DNA of 64,000 bases from Parasphingorhabdus litoris DSM 22379. Its GTDB lineage: Bacteria; Pseudomonadota; Alphaproteobacteria; Sphingomonadales; Sphingomonadaceae. The stretch spans positions 2,790,001-2,854,000 of the forward strand of contig NZ_CP086727.1 in the NCBI RefSeq assembly GCF_020906275.1, given 5' to 3'. Within the stretch, counting starts at the first letter, position 1. Each line of letters starts with the position of its first letter. Below are positions 42,876-52,507 of this stretch, one piece after another. Below the pieces are notes generated by a model that worked only from the letters and a program-made list of their open reading frames with translations, was not told where the DNA came from and searched no databases. Both the position numbers and the translations under genes were made by a program.

Positions 42876-45365
42876 TTATGTGCGATGCTCATTCAACAGC
42901 GCGACTATCGAGACTGATAGGCTTTTTCGGCTGTAGAGAATGCCAAGGCTGCATACGCTCAGTCCGATGAGGAGCATTGTTGTGATTAGCCAAAGCGGCT
43001 TTGGCACATAGGTCATCGAAAACTGGGACTGATATATCAGCATTCCGGCCAGCCATGTACCGATAATAGCACCGGTTCCGGCTAATACTGCGACTGTCAG
43101 CCAGTCGTAAAGGGCTAAACGGAGACATCCTTGTTTCGTGACGCCCATGCTCAGAAGCACACCGTTTTTTTGACGATCCTCCGCCTCAAACCCTTGCATA
43201 GACGCGGCGATAACCAGCGCTGTCATGATCAGTACCATCGCTGCAAAGCCAACGACTACTTTGGTTACCAAAGCGAGCGTATCATCAAAACGCTGAGTGA
43301 GCTCTTTTAGAGGCACAAGGGAAAGTGTGGGGTTTGCGTTCCAGAGTTCACCAAGATTATCCCACGCTTCGTCCGGTAGTTCAGCGCTACCCATGTAGAA
43401 AGTATCGAGCGCCAGGGCCATGTGTGCAGCTTCGGGCATCTGGAACCAGAAGGTCACGGAGGCGCCGCCCGGTCTGTAAGCGTGCTCGGCCACCAATTCG
43501 AGTTCAATCGACTTTCCGTCGATCATGAATATTAGCTGATCACCAAAGCTCAGGTCGAGATCAGCAATCACTTCACTTTCAGCCGAAACCTGCCTCCAAT
43601 TCTTGTCGTTCTCGTCCCACCAGCTTCCTGCAACAAGCCTGTTGTTGATCGGCACGTCTTTCGACCAGGACATACGAAGAGAATCGCCGACAACCGCAAG
43701 AGTCTCGCTTGGAGTGGTGACCGCTTCAGCAATGGGCGCCCCATTGATCGAAATCAGTTTGGCGCTCGCATATGGTCGCAATTGACGGACCTCAACGGCA
43801 TTCTCCACGCTCCAGTTATCAAATGCCTCAATGTCTCCCTCAGGTAACTCCGCAATCAAAAGGTTACCGTTATTGGTTCGCGAGTAGCCTTCCATTGTTG
43901 AGCCGATGTCTTTCATCAGCATGAGGGTGAAAAGCAAGAGTAGGCTGCACAGACCCAAGCCAAGGATCTGCGATGATTTACTGACGATTCGTTGTTTCAT
44001 GATGAAAAAGTTGAAGGACAGTAGCCCTGGACGGCGACGGCCCCACAGTTCACCTAGCGACAGGACGACCCAGCTCAGCGCAATCATGAGCACAAGGGCT
44101 CCTCCTAGAGCGCCGAGCGTCAGGAGTGTTAGTGTGGCATTGTCGGAGTAATATGACGCCAGAATCGTGATGCTGGCGGCGCTCCAGAACAGCCTTAGCC
44201 ATTTGGCTGAAGGGTGTTCAATTGCGCGGATCAAACTCACCAATGACGCGTGTCGCAATTGGAGAAACATTGGAAACTGAAAAGCTGCCAGCAGAAGAAA
44301 GACAAGCGCGAAGGTTTTCAGCACTACAAGAGGCTGTACTTGTGGCGTGATGCCAGGAAACTGGCCTGCCAACTGATCGACCAGCAGGAACTGAGCCAGT
44401 GTAGCAAGAATACCACCAATTGCGAGCGAAAGAACAATGCCGAAAAGCCACTGCGCCGCAGCTAGGCGCAGGCATTGCGCCATGCTTTGGCCAAAGCTCA
44501 GATAGATCGAAAATCTGTGAAGCTGCCGCTTCAGGTACCCTCGGTTCGCCATATCGATAGCGATTGCAGCCAGAAAGAAGAGGATCACTGAGGCAAGGCC
44601 CAGAAAGTTTTCAACCCGCTGCCAGAAAAGTGCCAGCGGATGGCCACCGCTTGTTTTCGTAACAGCAGTAAACTCTGGCATGTTGTTCGATGCCCATCTG
44701 CTTATCTGGCGTTGATCGGCAGCGTCTGCCGTGATCAAAACTCGGTGGAGTGTGCGGCTGCTTTTGATTTCGGTAGAGGCGATTGAAGCATGATTGACCA
44801 AGGCACGCATTGCAACAGAATGGCCTTCCGCGAGCCTGTCAGGTTCGTGATACAAAACGGCCGAGACGGTGAGAGCGTCTTGTCCAATCGAAACGGCATC
44901 ACCTATTTCGACACCCAGATTTCGCGTCGCCCGTGGTCCCAACCAGATCTCGCCTTTCGCAGGTCCGACCCTGGTTGTTTTGAGGGAGGATTGATCGAGG
45001 CCGGACCCGATTTCGAGTTTACCGCTCAGTGGGTAGGCTCCATCAGCAATCTTCACCTGCACTGGTACGGTCTTGCCTTCAAAAGAGATCGCCAGTGGCA
45101 CGAGCTGTAAGGTTGAGAGCTCGTCGGACCATTCCGATAGTCTAGCCTCTTCCGTTTCGGAAAGCGCTCTTGGCCCGGACAAGGACATATCCGCGCCAAG
45201 CATCTGGTCGAGATTGTTGTCGAGATAGGACTGAACCGACGCGCCCGTTAGCGCCAGCGTGGTCAGAAAGAAAATCAAGGCAGTCTGGATCGCGATAACC
45301 AGTCTGCCATCACTCGATCGTACATCAGTACAGGCATTTTCAAACGCAGAGTGAAGCCAAGTCAT
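42876..45365 (-). CDS. ABC transporter permease with FtsX-type domains
   Basis: 829 residues. TM1 lies at about residues 28-50, then a large extracytoplasmic MacB-like domain ([20 protein letters not shown]), a cluster of membrane helices (about 255-460), a second extracytoplasmic domain and three C-terminal helices ([47 protein letters not shown]). This is the two-module plan of YbbP-like permeases. It works with the ATPase encoded 4 bp upstream (ATGA overlap). Such pumps move lipids, lipoproteins or peptides out of, or through, the inner membrane; the substrate is unknown. Confidence 0.9.
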   Translation of the reverse strand: MTWLHSAFENACTDVRSSDGRLVIAIQTALIFFLTTLALTGASVQSYLDNNLDQMLGADMSLSGPRALSETEEARLSEWSDELSTLQLVPLAISFEGKTVPVQVKIADGAYPLSGKLEIGSGLDQSSLKTTRVGPAKGEIWLGPRATRNLGVEIGDAVSIGQDALTVSAVLYHEPDRLAEGHSVAMRALVNHASIASTEIKSSRTLHRVLITADAADQRQISRWASNNMPEFTAVTKTSGGHPLALFWQRVENFLGLASVILFFLAAIAIDMANRGYLKRQLHRFSIYLSFGQSMAQCLRLAAAQWLFGIVLSLAIGGILATLAQFLLVDQLAGQFPGITPQVQPLVVLKTFALVFLLLAAFQFPMFLQLRHASLVSLIRAIEHPSAKWLRLFWSAASITILASYYSDNATLTLLTLGALGGALVLMIALSWVVLSLGELWGRRRPGLLSFNFFIMKQRIVSKSSQILGLGLCSLLLLFTLMLMKDIGSTMEGYSRTNNGNLLIAELPEGDIEAFDNWSVENAVEVRQLRPYASAKLISINGAPIAEAVTTPSETLAVVGDSLRMSWSKDVPINNRLVAGSWWDENDKNWRQVSAESEVIADLDLSFGDQLIFMIDGKSIELELVAEHAYRPGGASVTFWFQMPEAAHMALALDTFYMGSAELPDEAWDNLGELWNANPTLSLVPLKELTQRFDDTLALVTKVVVGFAAMVLIMTALVIAASMQGFEAEDRQKNGVLLSMGVTKQGCLRLALYDWLTVAVLAGTGAIIGTWLAGMLIYQSQFSMTYVPKPLWLITTMLLIGLSVCSLGILYSRKSLSVSIVALLNEHRT

Positions 45366-46021
45366 TTCGCTTCCTCAATGCCGGAAGGTGACAGGGCAAA
45401 GCAATTGTGCGCGCGCACAGCCAGTGCGTTGCTGTGCGTCACAACGATCAGAGCGGCTTTGCTCTCATGGGCAAATTCGAACATCAGATCGGTAATCATC
45501 GACGACGTAGCAGCATCAAGATTGCCTGTCGGTTCATCGGCAAAAACGAAGGCTGGCTGTGTTGCGAACGCTCTTGCGATGGCAACCCGCTGCTGTTCAC
45601 CACCACTCAATTGGGCCGGCCTATGACCTGCACGATCGCCTAGGCTTACCTTTTCGAGCCAGTCTTTCGCGATCTCATAGGCATTTTGGTCTCCGCTCAG
45701 CTTGAGCGGGAGAGCCACATTGCTGAGCGCATCAAGCTCGGGCAGCAAATGAAATTGCTGAAACACGAATCCAGAATGTTTGCGGAGCTGAGTTATGGTG
45801 AGTTCTCGGCCTTCAAGCTTAAACGATATCGTTCCTTTCCTTGGCGATTCCAGTCCAGCGGATAAAGACAACAGGCTCGATTTTCCTACGCCCGATGGCC
45901 CAACAATGGCATGGGTTTGACCGCCATTAAATGTCAGCGATAAATCGTTAAAAAGCGATATCCTGCCATTGGTTGTGTCAAAAAAGTGGGAAACTCTTTC
46001 TAGGGCGATCTCAGTGTTCAT
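45362..46021 (-). CDS. ABC transporter ATP-binding protein (LolD/MacB-like)
   Basis: 219 residues from ATG 46021, with GAGGAC upstream. It has Walker [11 protein letters not shown]-loop [15 protein letters not shown], signature [10 protein letters not shown], Walker [12 protein letters not shown] and H-loop VVTHS. It is the first gene of the exporter operon, overlapping the permease start by 4 bp. Its promoter region (46022-46154) is shared with the two-component system and contains PhoB-like direct repeats, so it is probably controlled by that system. Confidence 0.95.
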   Translation of the reverse strand: MNTEIALERVSHFFDTTNGRISLFNDLSLTFNGGQTHAIVGPSGVGKSSLLSLSAGLESPRKGTISFKLEGRELTITQLRKHSGFVFQQFHLLPELDALSNVALPLKLSGDQNAYEIAKDWLEKVSLGDRAGHRPAQLSGGEQQRVAIARAFATQPAFVFADEPTGNLDAATSSMITDLMFEFAHESKAALIVVTHSNALAVRAHNCFALSPSGIEEAK

Positions 46022-46090
46022 AACGTCCTCGGTCTGGTACAATTTTGAAATGATCTAAGGGCTATGATGTCAAATCAGCGTGAAACCAGA

Positions 46091-46112
46091 TTTGACACTC
46101 GTTTGACACTTG
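46091..46112 (+). promoter_or_regulatory. Direct repeat TTTGACACTCG/TTTGACACTTG, candidate response-regulator box
   Basis: Two 11-bp units in tandem with one mismatch, between the ABC operon and the response-regulator gene. Tandem 11-bp direct repeats are the usual operator form of OmpR/PhoB-family regulators. A related tandem (TTTGACGCTGC/TTTGACAGCGC) lies before the hydrolase gene, and a single CTGATTTGAC-type half-site on the minus strand (around 46065-46080) points toward the ABC operon. Confidence 0.65.
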
Positions 46113-46154
46113 CGAGCTCAGCTTGGGGCTCAGCGTATTCATGAGAGGTATGAT

Positions 46155-46844
46155 TTGCGAGTTCTGGTAATCGAAGACAACTTGGACATTCAATCCAATA
46201 TAGCCGACTTTCTGGAGCCCGAATTTCTCCTCGATTTTGCCTATAATGGCGAAGAAGGTTTGAAACTGGCGAGCAAGAATGATTACGATGTTATCGTGCT
46301 CGATCTAAATTTGCCAAAGCTTGATGGTGTCGAGGTTTGTAGGCGCTACAAAGACGAAGCAGGCCTGCAAGCACCGATCCTTATTCTAACCGCAAGAGAT
46401 ACGCTGGATGACAAAGAGGAGGGCTTTACAGCTGGCGCTGACGATTATCTCACAAAGCCCTTCGCGCTGCGTGAACTGAAGATGCGCATTGATGCGATGG
46501 CCAAACGTCCAAAGGTGCTGAACTCGACTGAGCTGCATTACGGTGAGCTAGTGTTTGATCCTCATCAACAGACTTTAAGCGGCAAAGTCGCTTCGAGGCG
46601 ACTGAATAATATGGAGGCAGATATTCTTAAATGGCTGATCCAAGAAGCGCCAAATCCCTTGCTAAGTTCAACGATTACCTACCGTATTTGGGGTGACGAG
46701 CCGCCAGTGAGTGGCGCGTTGAGAACACATATCTACAATTTGCGCCGGATACTCTCCAATGTACAATCTTCCGCCTCGCAGGTTGTTCGGATCGAGACTG
46801 ATCGGGCGCGCGGATACCGGCTAGTCTTGGATGATAACTCGTGA
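46155..46844 (+). CDS. OmpR/PhoB-family response regulator
   Basis: 229 residues. A TTG start at 46155 is chosen because GAGAGG lies 6 nt upstream and the receiver begins directly there (LRVLVIEDN); frames back to 46110 add non-homologous residues. The receiver domain has the acidic pocket ED, phospho-acceptor Asp50 in VLDLNLPKLDG, Thr in LTARD and Lys in LTKPF. The C-terminus is a winged helix (LRTHIYNLRRILSNVQ). Its stop overlaps the kinase start, so the two form a cotranslated two-component pair. Confidence 0.93.
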   Translation: MRVLVIEDNLDIQSNIADFLEPEFLLDFAYNGEEGLKLASKNDYDVIVLDLNLPKLDGVEVCRRYKDEAGLQAPILILTARDTLDDKEEGFTAGADDYLTKPFALRELKMRIDAMAKRPKVLNSTELHYGELVFDPHQQTLSGKVASRRLNNMEADILKWLIQEAPNPLLSSTITYRIWGDEPPVSGALRTHIYNLRRILSNVQSSASQVVRIETDRARGYRLVLDDNS

Positions 46845-48061
46845 TGTCGAAGTCGCCAACCGTAAGAGCCCTGCTAACACGCAATCTGCTTTTTTCTGTA
46901 AGCCTTTGCTTTGCTGCAACCGTACTCATCGCAGTGCTTTCAAGCTTTGATCTTGAAGATCAGATTTTTGAAAACCAGGTCAGTCGCAAAGCGGACGAGA
47001 TCGCCGCAACGCAGCGCACATCTTCTTCAGCACGAGGCGAAAAAGTCACGGGCTTGGAGATGGAACACTATCTGGGGCATGATGCATTGCCCCCTGTTCT
47101 GAAGGCGAAAATCAATTCAGATTGGCCTGACGGCGAGTATGAAATTACGGTCGATCAAGCGAACCACTATCATATTGCGGTCCGCTCAAACGCTGGGGTT
47201 CCATCGTACTTGGTGTTCAATGCACGCCCGTATGTTCGTTCGGTCGATCAGGTCGTAAAATTCATTGTTATTGTCGGGATCTTGGGTGTAATTATGCTAG
47301 CAATCGCGCTCGTATTTCTTCGCAGACTTGCCAAACGTTTGAGTATCCCCGTTGAGGTAATGGCCGCTTCAGCAGCAAGGCATTCCGCGATTGCCTTGGA
47401 GCCATCCGAACTAACTCATGCTCCCAAAGAGGTCGCGTTCCTCGCAGAAGCTTTGTTGGAACGAGACCGCCGAATTGATGAACTTGTAGAGCGAGAGCGG
47501 CAGTTTAATCGCGATGTTAGCCATGAACTTCGTACACCCTTATCGATTGCAGTGGGGGCTGCCGAACTTTTGGAGGTTAGTGGGAGTAAGAATCCAGCGA
47601 TGACGAGGCTGACGTCATCGCTTGGAAATATGCGATTGTTAACCGAAGGGATCTTGTGGCTTGGCCGCGAGCCAGACGCAGGTGCGGCCTGTAATGTTTG
47701 GCAAAACTGCGAAAGTGCAGCGCAAATCAATCAGCACATGCGCGATCATCGGAAAGTGAGTTTTTCCATCATGGGGCAAAGGGATACCAACATGCCGGTC
47801 CCGGATGCGGTTGCCCAAGTTATCTTGGGAAACCTCATCCGCAACGCCTTCAATTTCACAAAAGAGGGCAACGTCTCAATCCTGATTTTGCCACGAGGAG
47901 TTTTAATCGAAGACACAGGTGTTGGTTTTGGTAAGCCGGGCGATGTCAGTGGCTTTGGCATCGGGCTTTCACTGACTCAAAGGCTTTGCACGCACTTTGG
48001 ATTGGAATTGAGTGTTCGGCCTGGTGAAAAATCCGGCACTATTGCCAAATTGACATGGTGA
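46841..48061 (+). CDS. Sensor histidine kinase
   Basis: 406 residues. The start is GTG 46841 or ATG 46844, overlapping the response-regulator stop. Two TM segments (about residues 12-30 and 135-158) flank a short periplasmic sensor of ~100 residues. The HisKA domain holds His228 in FNRDVSHELRTPLS, followed by a compact HATPase (GNLIRNAFNFTKEG N-box, IEDTGVGFG, FGIGLSLTQRL). It probably senses an envelope signal and phosphorylates the adjacent regulator. The sensor domain is not recognised. Confidence 0.93.
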   Translation: MMSKSPTVRALLTRNLLFSVSLCFAATVLIAVLSSFDLEDQIFENQVSRKADEIAATQRTSSSARGEKVTGLEMEHYLGHDALPPVLKAKINSDWPDGEYEITVDQANHYHIAVRSNAGVPSYLVFNARPYVRSVDQVVKFIVIVGILGVIMLAIALVFLRRLAKRLSIPVEVMAASAARHSAIALEPSELTHAPKEVAFLAEALLERDRRIDELVERERQFNRDVSHELRTPLSIAVGAAELLEVSGSKNPAMTRLTSSLGNMRLLTEGILWLGREPDAGAACNVWQNCESAAQINQHMRDHRKVSFSIMGQRDTNMPVPDAVAQVILGNLIRNAFNFTKEGNVSILILPRGVLIEDTGVGFGKPGDVSGFGIGLSLTQRLCTHFGLELSVRPGEKSGTIAKLTW

Positions 48062-48082
48062 CTACGTTCGCGCTCAAGCTGA

Positions 48083-48104
48083 TTTGACGCTGCTTTGACA
48101 GCGC
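48083..48104 (+). promoter_or_regulatory. Direct repeat TTTGACGCTGC/TTTGACAGCGC before the hydrolase gene
   Basis: Two 11-bp units starting TTTGAC in tandem, matching the boxes at 46091-46112 in sequence, spacing and preceding bases (the second-site context CTGATTTGAC also occurs near 46075 on the minus strand). It lies 36 bp before the start of the hydrolase gene at 48141, so that gene is the likely second target of the two-component system. Confidence 0.6.
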
Positions 48105-48140
48105 TCGCTCTAGCATCCTTCTGCACCAATGGAGATCGCT

Positions 48141-48932
48141 ATGAATAATGTATTCCTGAAGATTTTGTTCGGCCTTGCTGCAGCTTTTCTGTGGCTCAGC
48201 CAAGCACCGGCTAATGCGCAAACGCGGATCGAGCATCTGGTCCTGGAGGCCGAAGATGGAGAACAAGTAACCGGATTCCTTTTTCAAAAACATGTATCTG
48301 ATGATGATGCACCACTCGCGATCCTTATGCACGGTATGGGTGGCTCAAGCATCACATGGCTCGCGTATGATCAGTCATTCTATGTGGACGCTATTACCCG
48401 AGATATGATTGACCGAGGCTATCGGGTTGTGGCTTTGGACGCTCGCGCACATGGAGCTCGGATCAGTGACATTTCTCCGATGGACCGGCTGAGAAGTCTA
48501 CGCTCTGGCGAATCGGGTCCGTATCGATCGATGATCAATGGGACAGTCGAAGACTACGTAAAGCTGCTCGATCATCTGGATAAGCGGTTCGGTCTTCCTG
48601 ATCGCGTTGTTGCAATCGGGTATAGCATGGGAGCTCAAACAGCGATCCTGCTCTCTGCGCAAGATGATCGCGTGTCGCATATTGTCACAATGGTTCCACC
48701 CGCCGCCCGCAGTGCAATTGATGTGGCGCCAGTTACCCATGCAGCAAAAGTGAGTGCTCAGTGGCTTCTGATCACGGCAGCGCAAGACCAGTTTTCCACA
48801 GCTGAAGAAAATGCCGAGCTAGTGCACGCTGCCGGAAGCCAGCTCACTAAAGTCGAATTTGACAGCGGCCACAGGCTACCCCGGAAATATACCGCAGCGG
48901 TTGCCAACTGGCTGGATCGTTCAGAGGATTAA
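48141..48932 (+). CDS. Exported alpha/beta-hydrolase (lysophospholipase/thioesterase-like)
   Basis: 263 residues from ATG 48141, with GGAG 6 nt upstream; an in-frame ATG at 48129 has no ribosome site. A signal peptide (ILFGLAAAFLWLSQAPANAQ) precedes LILMHGMGGSSITW-like oxyanion sequence, nucleophile elbow GYSMGAQ and late DSGHRLP with the catalytic His. It should act in the periplasm on esters or thioesters. It lies just after the two-component genes and carries their box, so it and the ABC exporter look like one stress-response regulon, recalling the E. coli TesA/YbbAP arrangement. Confidence 0.88.
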   Translation: MNNVFLKILFGLAAAFLWLSQAPANAQTRIEHLVLEAEDGEQVTGFLFQKHVSDDDAPLAILMHGMGGSSITWLAYDQSFYVDAITRDMIDRGYRVVALDARAHGARISDISPMDRLRSLRSGESGPYRSMINGTVEDYVKLLDHLDKRFGLPDRVVAIGYSMGAQTAILLSAQDDRVSHIVTMVPPAARSAIDVAPVTHAAKVSAQWLLITAAQDQFSTAEENAELVHAAGSQLTKVEFDSGHRLPRKYTAAVANWLDRSED

Positions 48933-49092
48933 GAAAAGCGATGGCTGCGGCGGTGTGAAACTTTGAGGACAGGATATGCTCATAGTGATCCATCGCCGCA
49001 TGGTGCCGAAGCCAAACGGACTTTAGAACCAACGCGGAAAATCGTGTCGGTATATCTTATTTGGAGAAAATGTTGTTTAGCGGACCTACAAT

Positions 49093-49845
49093 TTGCTGCG
49101 CATCAATCAGCTCAACCCATATGGGACGTCTAAAGTGAATGAAGTCCCTTCGCCTAACAATGCGCCAAGATTTCGCACGCACATGTTCTCATTCCAGAAG
49201 GGCGAACTGGCACCGCATCGAAATATTATGCCGTGTGTTTTGTTCGGTCAGGGAGCGCCAATCACTGTCAGCAGTCAGAGTCGAGAGTTGAAGGCTGAGA
49301 TAGTTTGCATAATGCCTGGCGTGTTGCACAGCGTATCGATTGGGAGCGGAGGAGCAGAGATTGTCTATCTTGATGGATTGCAACTCTCGACCGATCGAGG
49401 CGAGTTGTCAATTGTCACCGCCGAGTTTGCGAATGTACCAGTTGCCATCAAGAACACGGACGCAGGCGTCGTCGAGGACTTCAGGTTCGCACTCTCACGG
49501 CCGCTTCTCGAACCTGACTTTGAAGTCTTGAAAATCGTTTTGCAACTATATGCAGCGCCAATGGAGCGCATGTCGCAGGAGCAACTAGCGTCGCAGTTGG
49601 GGTTAGAGCGGACACTGGCCCTAAGGCACTTCAAGGCAAATACCGGGCAGACATTCCGCAAGTTCAAAATCTGGTGTGCAAGCGTCGCTACGGTCCACCG
49701 TGTTTTGAGCGGTCAAAACATCGGAGCAGCAGGAATAGACTCAGGTTTCTCCGATGCAGCGCATGTTGCACGCACAGCCCGAGACCTTTTCGGTATTACG
49801 CCTACAATGGGCATCGGGGCCTTGCGAGAATTCAAATCAATGTAG
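49093..49845 (+). CDS. AraC-family transcriptional regulator
   Basis: 250 residues at most. The start is uncertain: TTG 49093, with GTG 49135 as an alternative. The N-terminal part looks like a cupin-type ligand-binding domain (LAPHRNIMPCVLFGQGAPIT, IMPGVLHSVSIGSGGAEIVYL). The C-terminal ~90 residues hold a double helix-turn-helix (LASQLGLERTLALRHFKANTG and GAAGIDSGFSDAAHVARTARDLFGI). Its targets are unknown; the convergent DUF2147 gene and the flanking hydrolase are possible. Confidence 0.85.
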   Translation: MLRINQLNPYGTSKVNEVPSPNNAPRFRTHMFSFQKGELAPHRNIMPCVLFGQGAPITVSSQSRELKAEIVCIMPGVLHSVSIGSGGAEIVYLDGLQLSTDRGELSIVTAEFANVPVAIKNTDAGVVEDFRFALSRPLLEPDFEVLKIVLQLYAAPMERMSQEQLASQLGLERTLALRHFKANTGQTFRKFKIWCASVATVHRVLSGQNIGAAGIDSGFSDAAHVARTARDLFGITPTMGIGALREFKSM

Positions 49846-49856
49846 CGAGAAGTCAA

Positions 49857-50300
49857 TCAGGGCTGATCGACTATCACACTAGTCCAAACCTGTGTTTGGC
49901 AAAAAAGCCCAATGCATCCTTTCACTTGAAGTGACCCATCTGGCAGGCGTTTCAAACGCGCATGATAAGTCTTGTCATTATCACTATCGTAGATTTTCCC
50001 ACCTCGCCAATCCTCATTTCTGCGGGAGAATCCGTTGAGCATAAGTGACCCCAGGAGCGGCCGGCCTGGATCGCCAAACCGGGTGTGCTTTCGTGCTCCT
50101 TTGGGCGGAGCATCTGGATGGAACCAAAGGAAGCGACCGCACGGCGAACCATCGCCGCAGTCGAATATCTCGACCAGCGTGCTGCCTTCATCAGTAAGGA
50201 ATATGCCGAGGATATCGTAGGGCTGAAACGGAGGATCTTCATTGGGCAAAGATGAAATTGCCATCAGTGGCAAAGCCATTACTGCAGCGATCAACTTCAT
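49857..50300 (-). CDS. Exported DUF2147-family protein
   Basis: 147 residues. ATG 50300 is preferred because AAGGAGAAAA precedes it; the longer frame to 50525 adds residues that do not fit. A signal peptide (MKLIAAVMALPLMAISSLPN) is followed by a DUF2147 domain: DILGIFLTDEGSTLVEIFDC, GDPGRPLLGSLMLNGFSRRNEDWRGGKIYDSDNDKTYHARLK and CIGLFCQTQVWT. The family is periplasmic and has no settled function. It is convergent with the AraC gene and divergent from an epimerase gene. Confidence 0.88.
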   Translation of the reverse strand: MKLIAAVMALPLMAISSLPNEDPPFQPYDILGIFLTDEGSTLVEIFDCGDGSPCGRFLWFHPDAPPKGARKHTRFGDPGRPLLGSLMLNGFSRRNEDWRGGKIYDSDNDKTYHARLKRLPDGSLQVKGCIGLFCQTQVWTSVIVDQP

Positions 50301-50494
50301 ATTTTTCTCCTTCCAAAATCTGAGCAGCAGTTCACAGGTGACGCTGGAAAGGTAAAGAGACATTATAGAGAGTGAGGTTTGCAGTTCTGAAACGGTTGTT
50401 TTGAGTTTCATTTGTGAATGTGTCAGTTTCGAATTTGTCGCCTCGACCTTACACAATACGCCTTCCATTATCCCTCTTTTGAGGATGGGATAAA

Positions 50495-51424
50495 ATGCAG
50501 GATCATGTCTTGATTGCAGGTGCAAATGGCCGCTTTGGAAGAGCGGCCGCGCACGCGTTCGGCGAGGCTGGTTGGGATGTGAGCTTGTTCGCTCGATCCG
50601 AGCCGAAAGTGATGTCCGGAAATATGCGATGGATCAGAGGAGATGCCTTGGACGAGGATGCCATTAGGTCAGCAGCCAAGGGAGCTTCCTTGGTCGTAAA
50701 TGCGGTCTCCCTGCCCTTGGCGCGTTGGAGCACCGACCTGCCAGCGCTTACAGCTAGCATCTTGCAAGCAGCCTACCAAGCTGCCGCTACTGTTATCGTG
50801 CCCGGCAACGTCTACAATTTCGGCCAAGAAATGCCTGAACTTCTTCACGAAGATGTGCCCCAACTCGCACGCGGCACCCTCGGGCGGGCTCGCGTCCAAA
50901 TGGAGAAGGAATATAAGGCCGCGGCCGCAAAGGGGCTGCAAACCATAATTCTGCGTGCTGGAGATTTTATCGAGCAAGGGCAAACGGGTAACTGGTTTGA
51001 TGCGCAAATCACAGCGCAGATTGCATCTGGTAGAGTAAAATATCCTGGACCGCTGGATGCAATGCATAGCTGGGCTTACCTTCCCGATCTCGCTCATGCC
51101 ACACGCCTGCTGGCCGAAAAACGGTCAGAGCTAGAGCATTTTGAGACTGTCGGTTTTCCGGGCTTCTCGTTAACCGGGCAATATCTTATCGAAGCGCTTG
51201 AGCGTATTTGTGGGCGCGATCTCAAGGTAGGAACAGTTCCTTGGAATCTCCTAAAGCTTGTCAGCCTGTTCAAACCAGACTTCAAAGGCATCCTTGAAAT
51301 GTCGTATCTTTGGCATGTGCCTCATCGTATTGATGGCGGCAGGTTTACAAGCCTCCTGCCACATTTTCGTCCAACGCAAATTGATGATGCGCTCCGGGCG
51401 GCACTGGCCGACCGGCTGCGATAG
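50495..51424 (+). CDS. NAD(P)-dependent epimerase-like protein
   Basis: 309 residues. A Rossmann start (VLIAGANGRFGRAAAHAF) and DALDEDAIRSAAKGASLVVNAVS are followed by AATVIVPGNVYNFG, LGRARVQMEKEYKA and IILRAGDFIEQG. The active-site YxxxK is not clear, so it is closer to atypical SDRs and NmrA-like proteins. It is most likely single-gene. The substrate cannot be predicted. Confidence 0.82.
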   Translation: MQDHVLIAGANGRFGRAAAHAFGEAGWDVSLFARSEPKVMSGNMRWIRGDALDEDAIRSAAKGASLVVNAVSLPLARWSTDLPALTASILQAAYQAAATVIVPGNVYNFGQEMPELLHEDVPQLARGTLGRARVQMEKEYKAAAAKGLQTIILRAGDFIEQGQTGNWFDAQITAQIASGRVKYPGPLDAMHSWAYLPDLAHATRLLAEKRSELEHFETVGFPGFSLTGQYLIEALERICGRDLKVGTVPWNLLKLVSLFKPDFKGILEMSYLWHVPHRIDGGRFTSLLPHFRPTQIDDALRAALADRLR

Positions 51425-51480
51425 GTTAACCTCACAGAACACCTTGTATTTTCCGGATGCGACACGGCGACAGATTAGGG

Positions 51481-52380
51481 TCAGGACCCTAGGCTTGATC
51501 GATAAGGGGCGAAGGCTTCTACCAGGAAATCGAACACCCAGCGCACTCTTGCGCTCGTCTTGAGTTCAGAGTGAGCGACCAGATATATTGGCAAAGAACG
51601 GGGTTTGTGGTCGGGCAAAAGCCGTACAACCCTCTGTTCTACAAGTCCTACTTGCAGCTGGTTGAAGCCTATTCCGTATCCTGCCAGCACCATTTGCCAA
51701 TTCACGATCTGATTATCACATCGGAATGGGAAAAACTCGCGATTGATGATCAGGTTTTCTGTCAGAAAACCTTTGATAACCTCCTTATTGCGATCGAAGC
51801 CGACGATATCGTGATCCATCAGCTCCGCGACCGATGTAGGCGTTTTGCGCTTCGCCAGGTAGTCCGTCGAGGCGAAGACTCCGATCTCTAAGTCGCCGAC
51901 TTTTCTGGCAATTAGCTCACCTTGTGTTGGTTGATACATTCGCACAGCGATATCAGCCTCCCTGAGCAAGAGGTTGCTGGATGTATCCGATGCCACCAGT
52001 TCGATATCAATTTCCGGTTTCGCTCTGCGGAGGTCTGCGATCATCGCCGGAAGACAATACACTGCGACGCTTTCGCTTGCCGCAATCCGGACCGTTCCAT
52101 TGATTGTTGTCCTAGCGTCGCTTGCAGTAAGCATTAAACGAGCCGCTGAACGGTTCATCTCATCAGCATGGATGCGGAGGATTTTTCCCACTTCTGTCAA
52201 TGCGAGCCCGTTAGATGTACGCTCAAAAAGCTTCACCCCGAGTGCATGTTCCAAAGCGCTTATGCGTCGGCTCAATGTCGGCTGACTGGCAGCGCCGTGT
52301 TTTGCCGCAGATTTCAGTGATCGATGCTTCGCAACCGCCGCGAAGACCTTCAGGTCCATCCAGTTCAAATCATAGCTCAT
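51481..52380 (-). CDS. LysR-family transcriptional regulator
   Basis: 299 residues, normal length. N-terminal winged helix: LKVFAAVAKHRSLKSAAKHGAASQPTLSRRISALEHALGVKLFERTSNGLALTEVG. The C-terminal two-lobed effector domain follows (GTVRIAASESVAVYCLPAMI, DIAVRMYQPTQGELIARKVG). It is divergent from the DUF3592-like gene and convergent with the epimerase. Its likely targets are one of these, though no operator was identified. Confidence 0.93.
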   Translation of the reverse strand: MSYDLNWMDLKVFAAVAKHRSLKSAAKHGAASQPTLSRRISALEHALGVKLFERTSNGLALTEVGKILRIHADEMNRSAARLMLTASDARTTINGTVRIAASESVAVYCLPAMIADLRRAKPEIDIELVASDTSSNLLLREADIAVRMYQPTQGELIARKVGDLEIGVFASTDYLAKRKTPTSVAELMDHDIVGFDRNKEVIKGFLTENLIINREFFPFRCDNQIVNWQMVLAGYGIGFNQLQVGLVEQRVVRLLPDHKPRSLPIYLVAHSELKTSARVRWVFDFLVEAFAPYRSSLGS

Positions 52381-52507
52381 TGTCGCCTAGTCTGAATACA
52401 GCGCGGCGCGTCCAGTCAATCACCGAACGACGAAGTCTTGCACGTTTATTCAATAGCCTGTGCCGACTGAGAACATAGGATAGCAGCAGTGCTAGTTGCA
52501 GGCTGAT

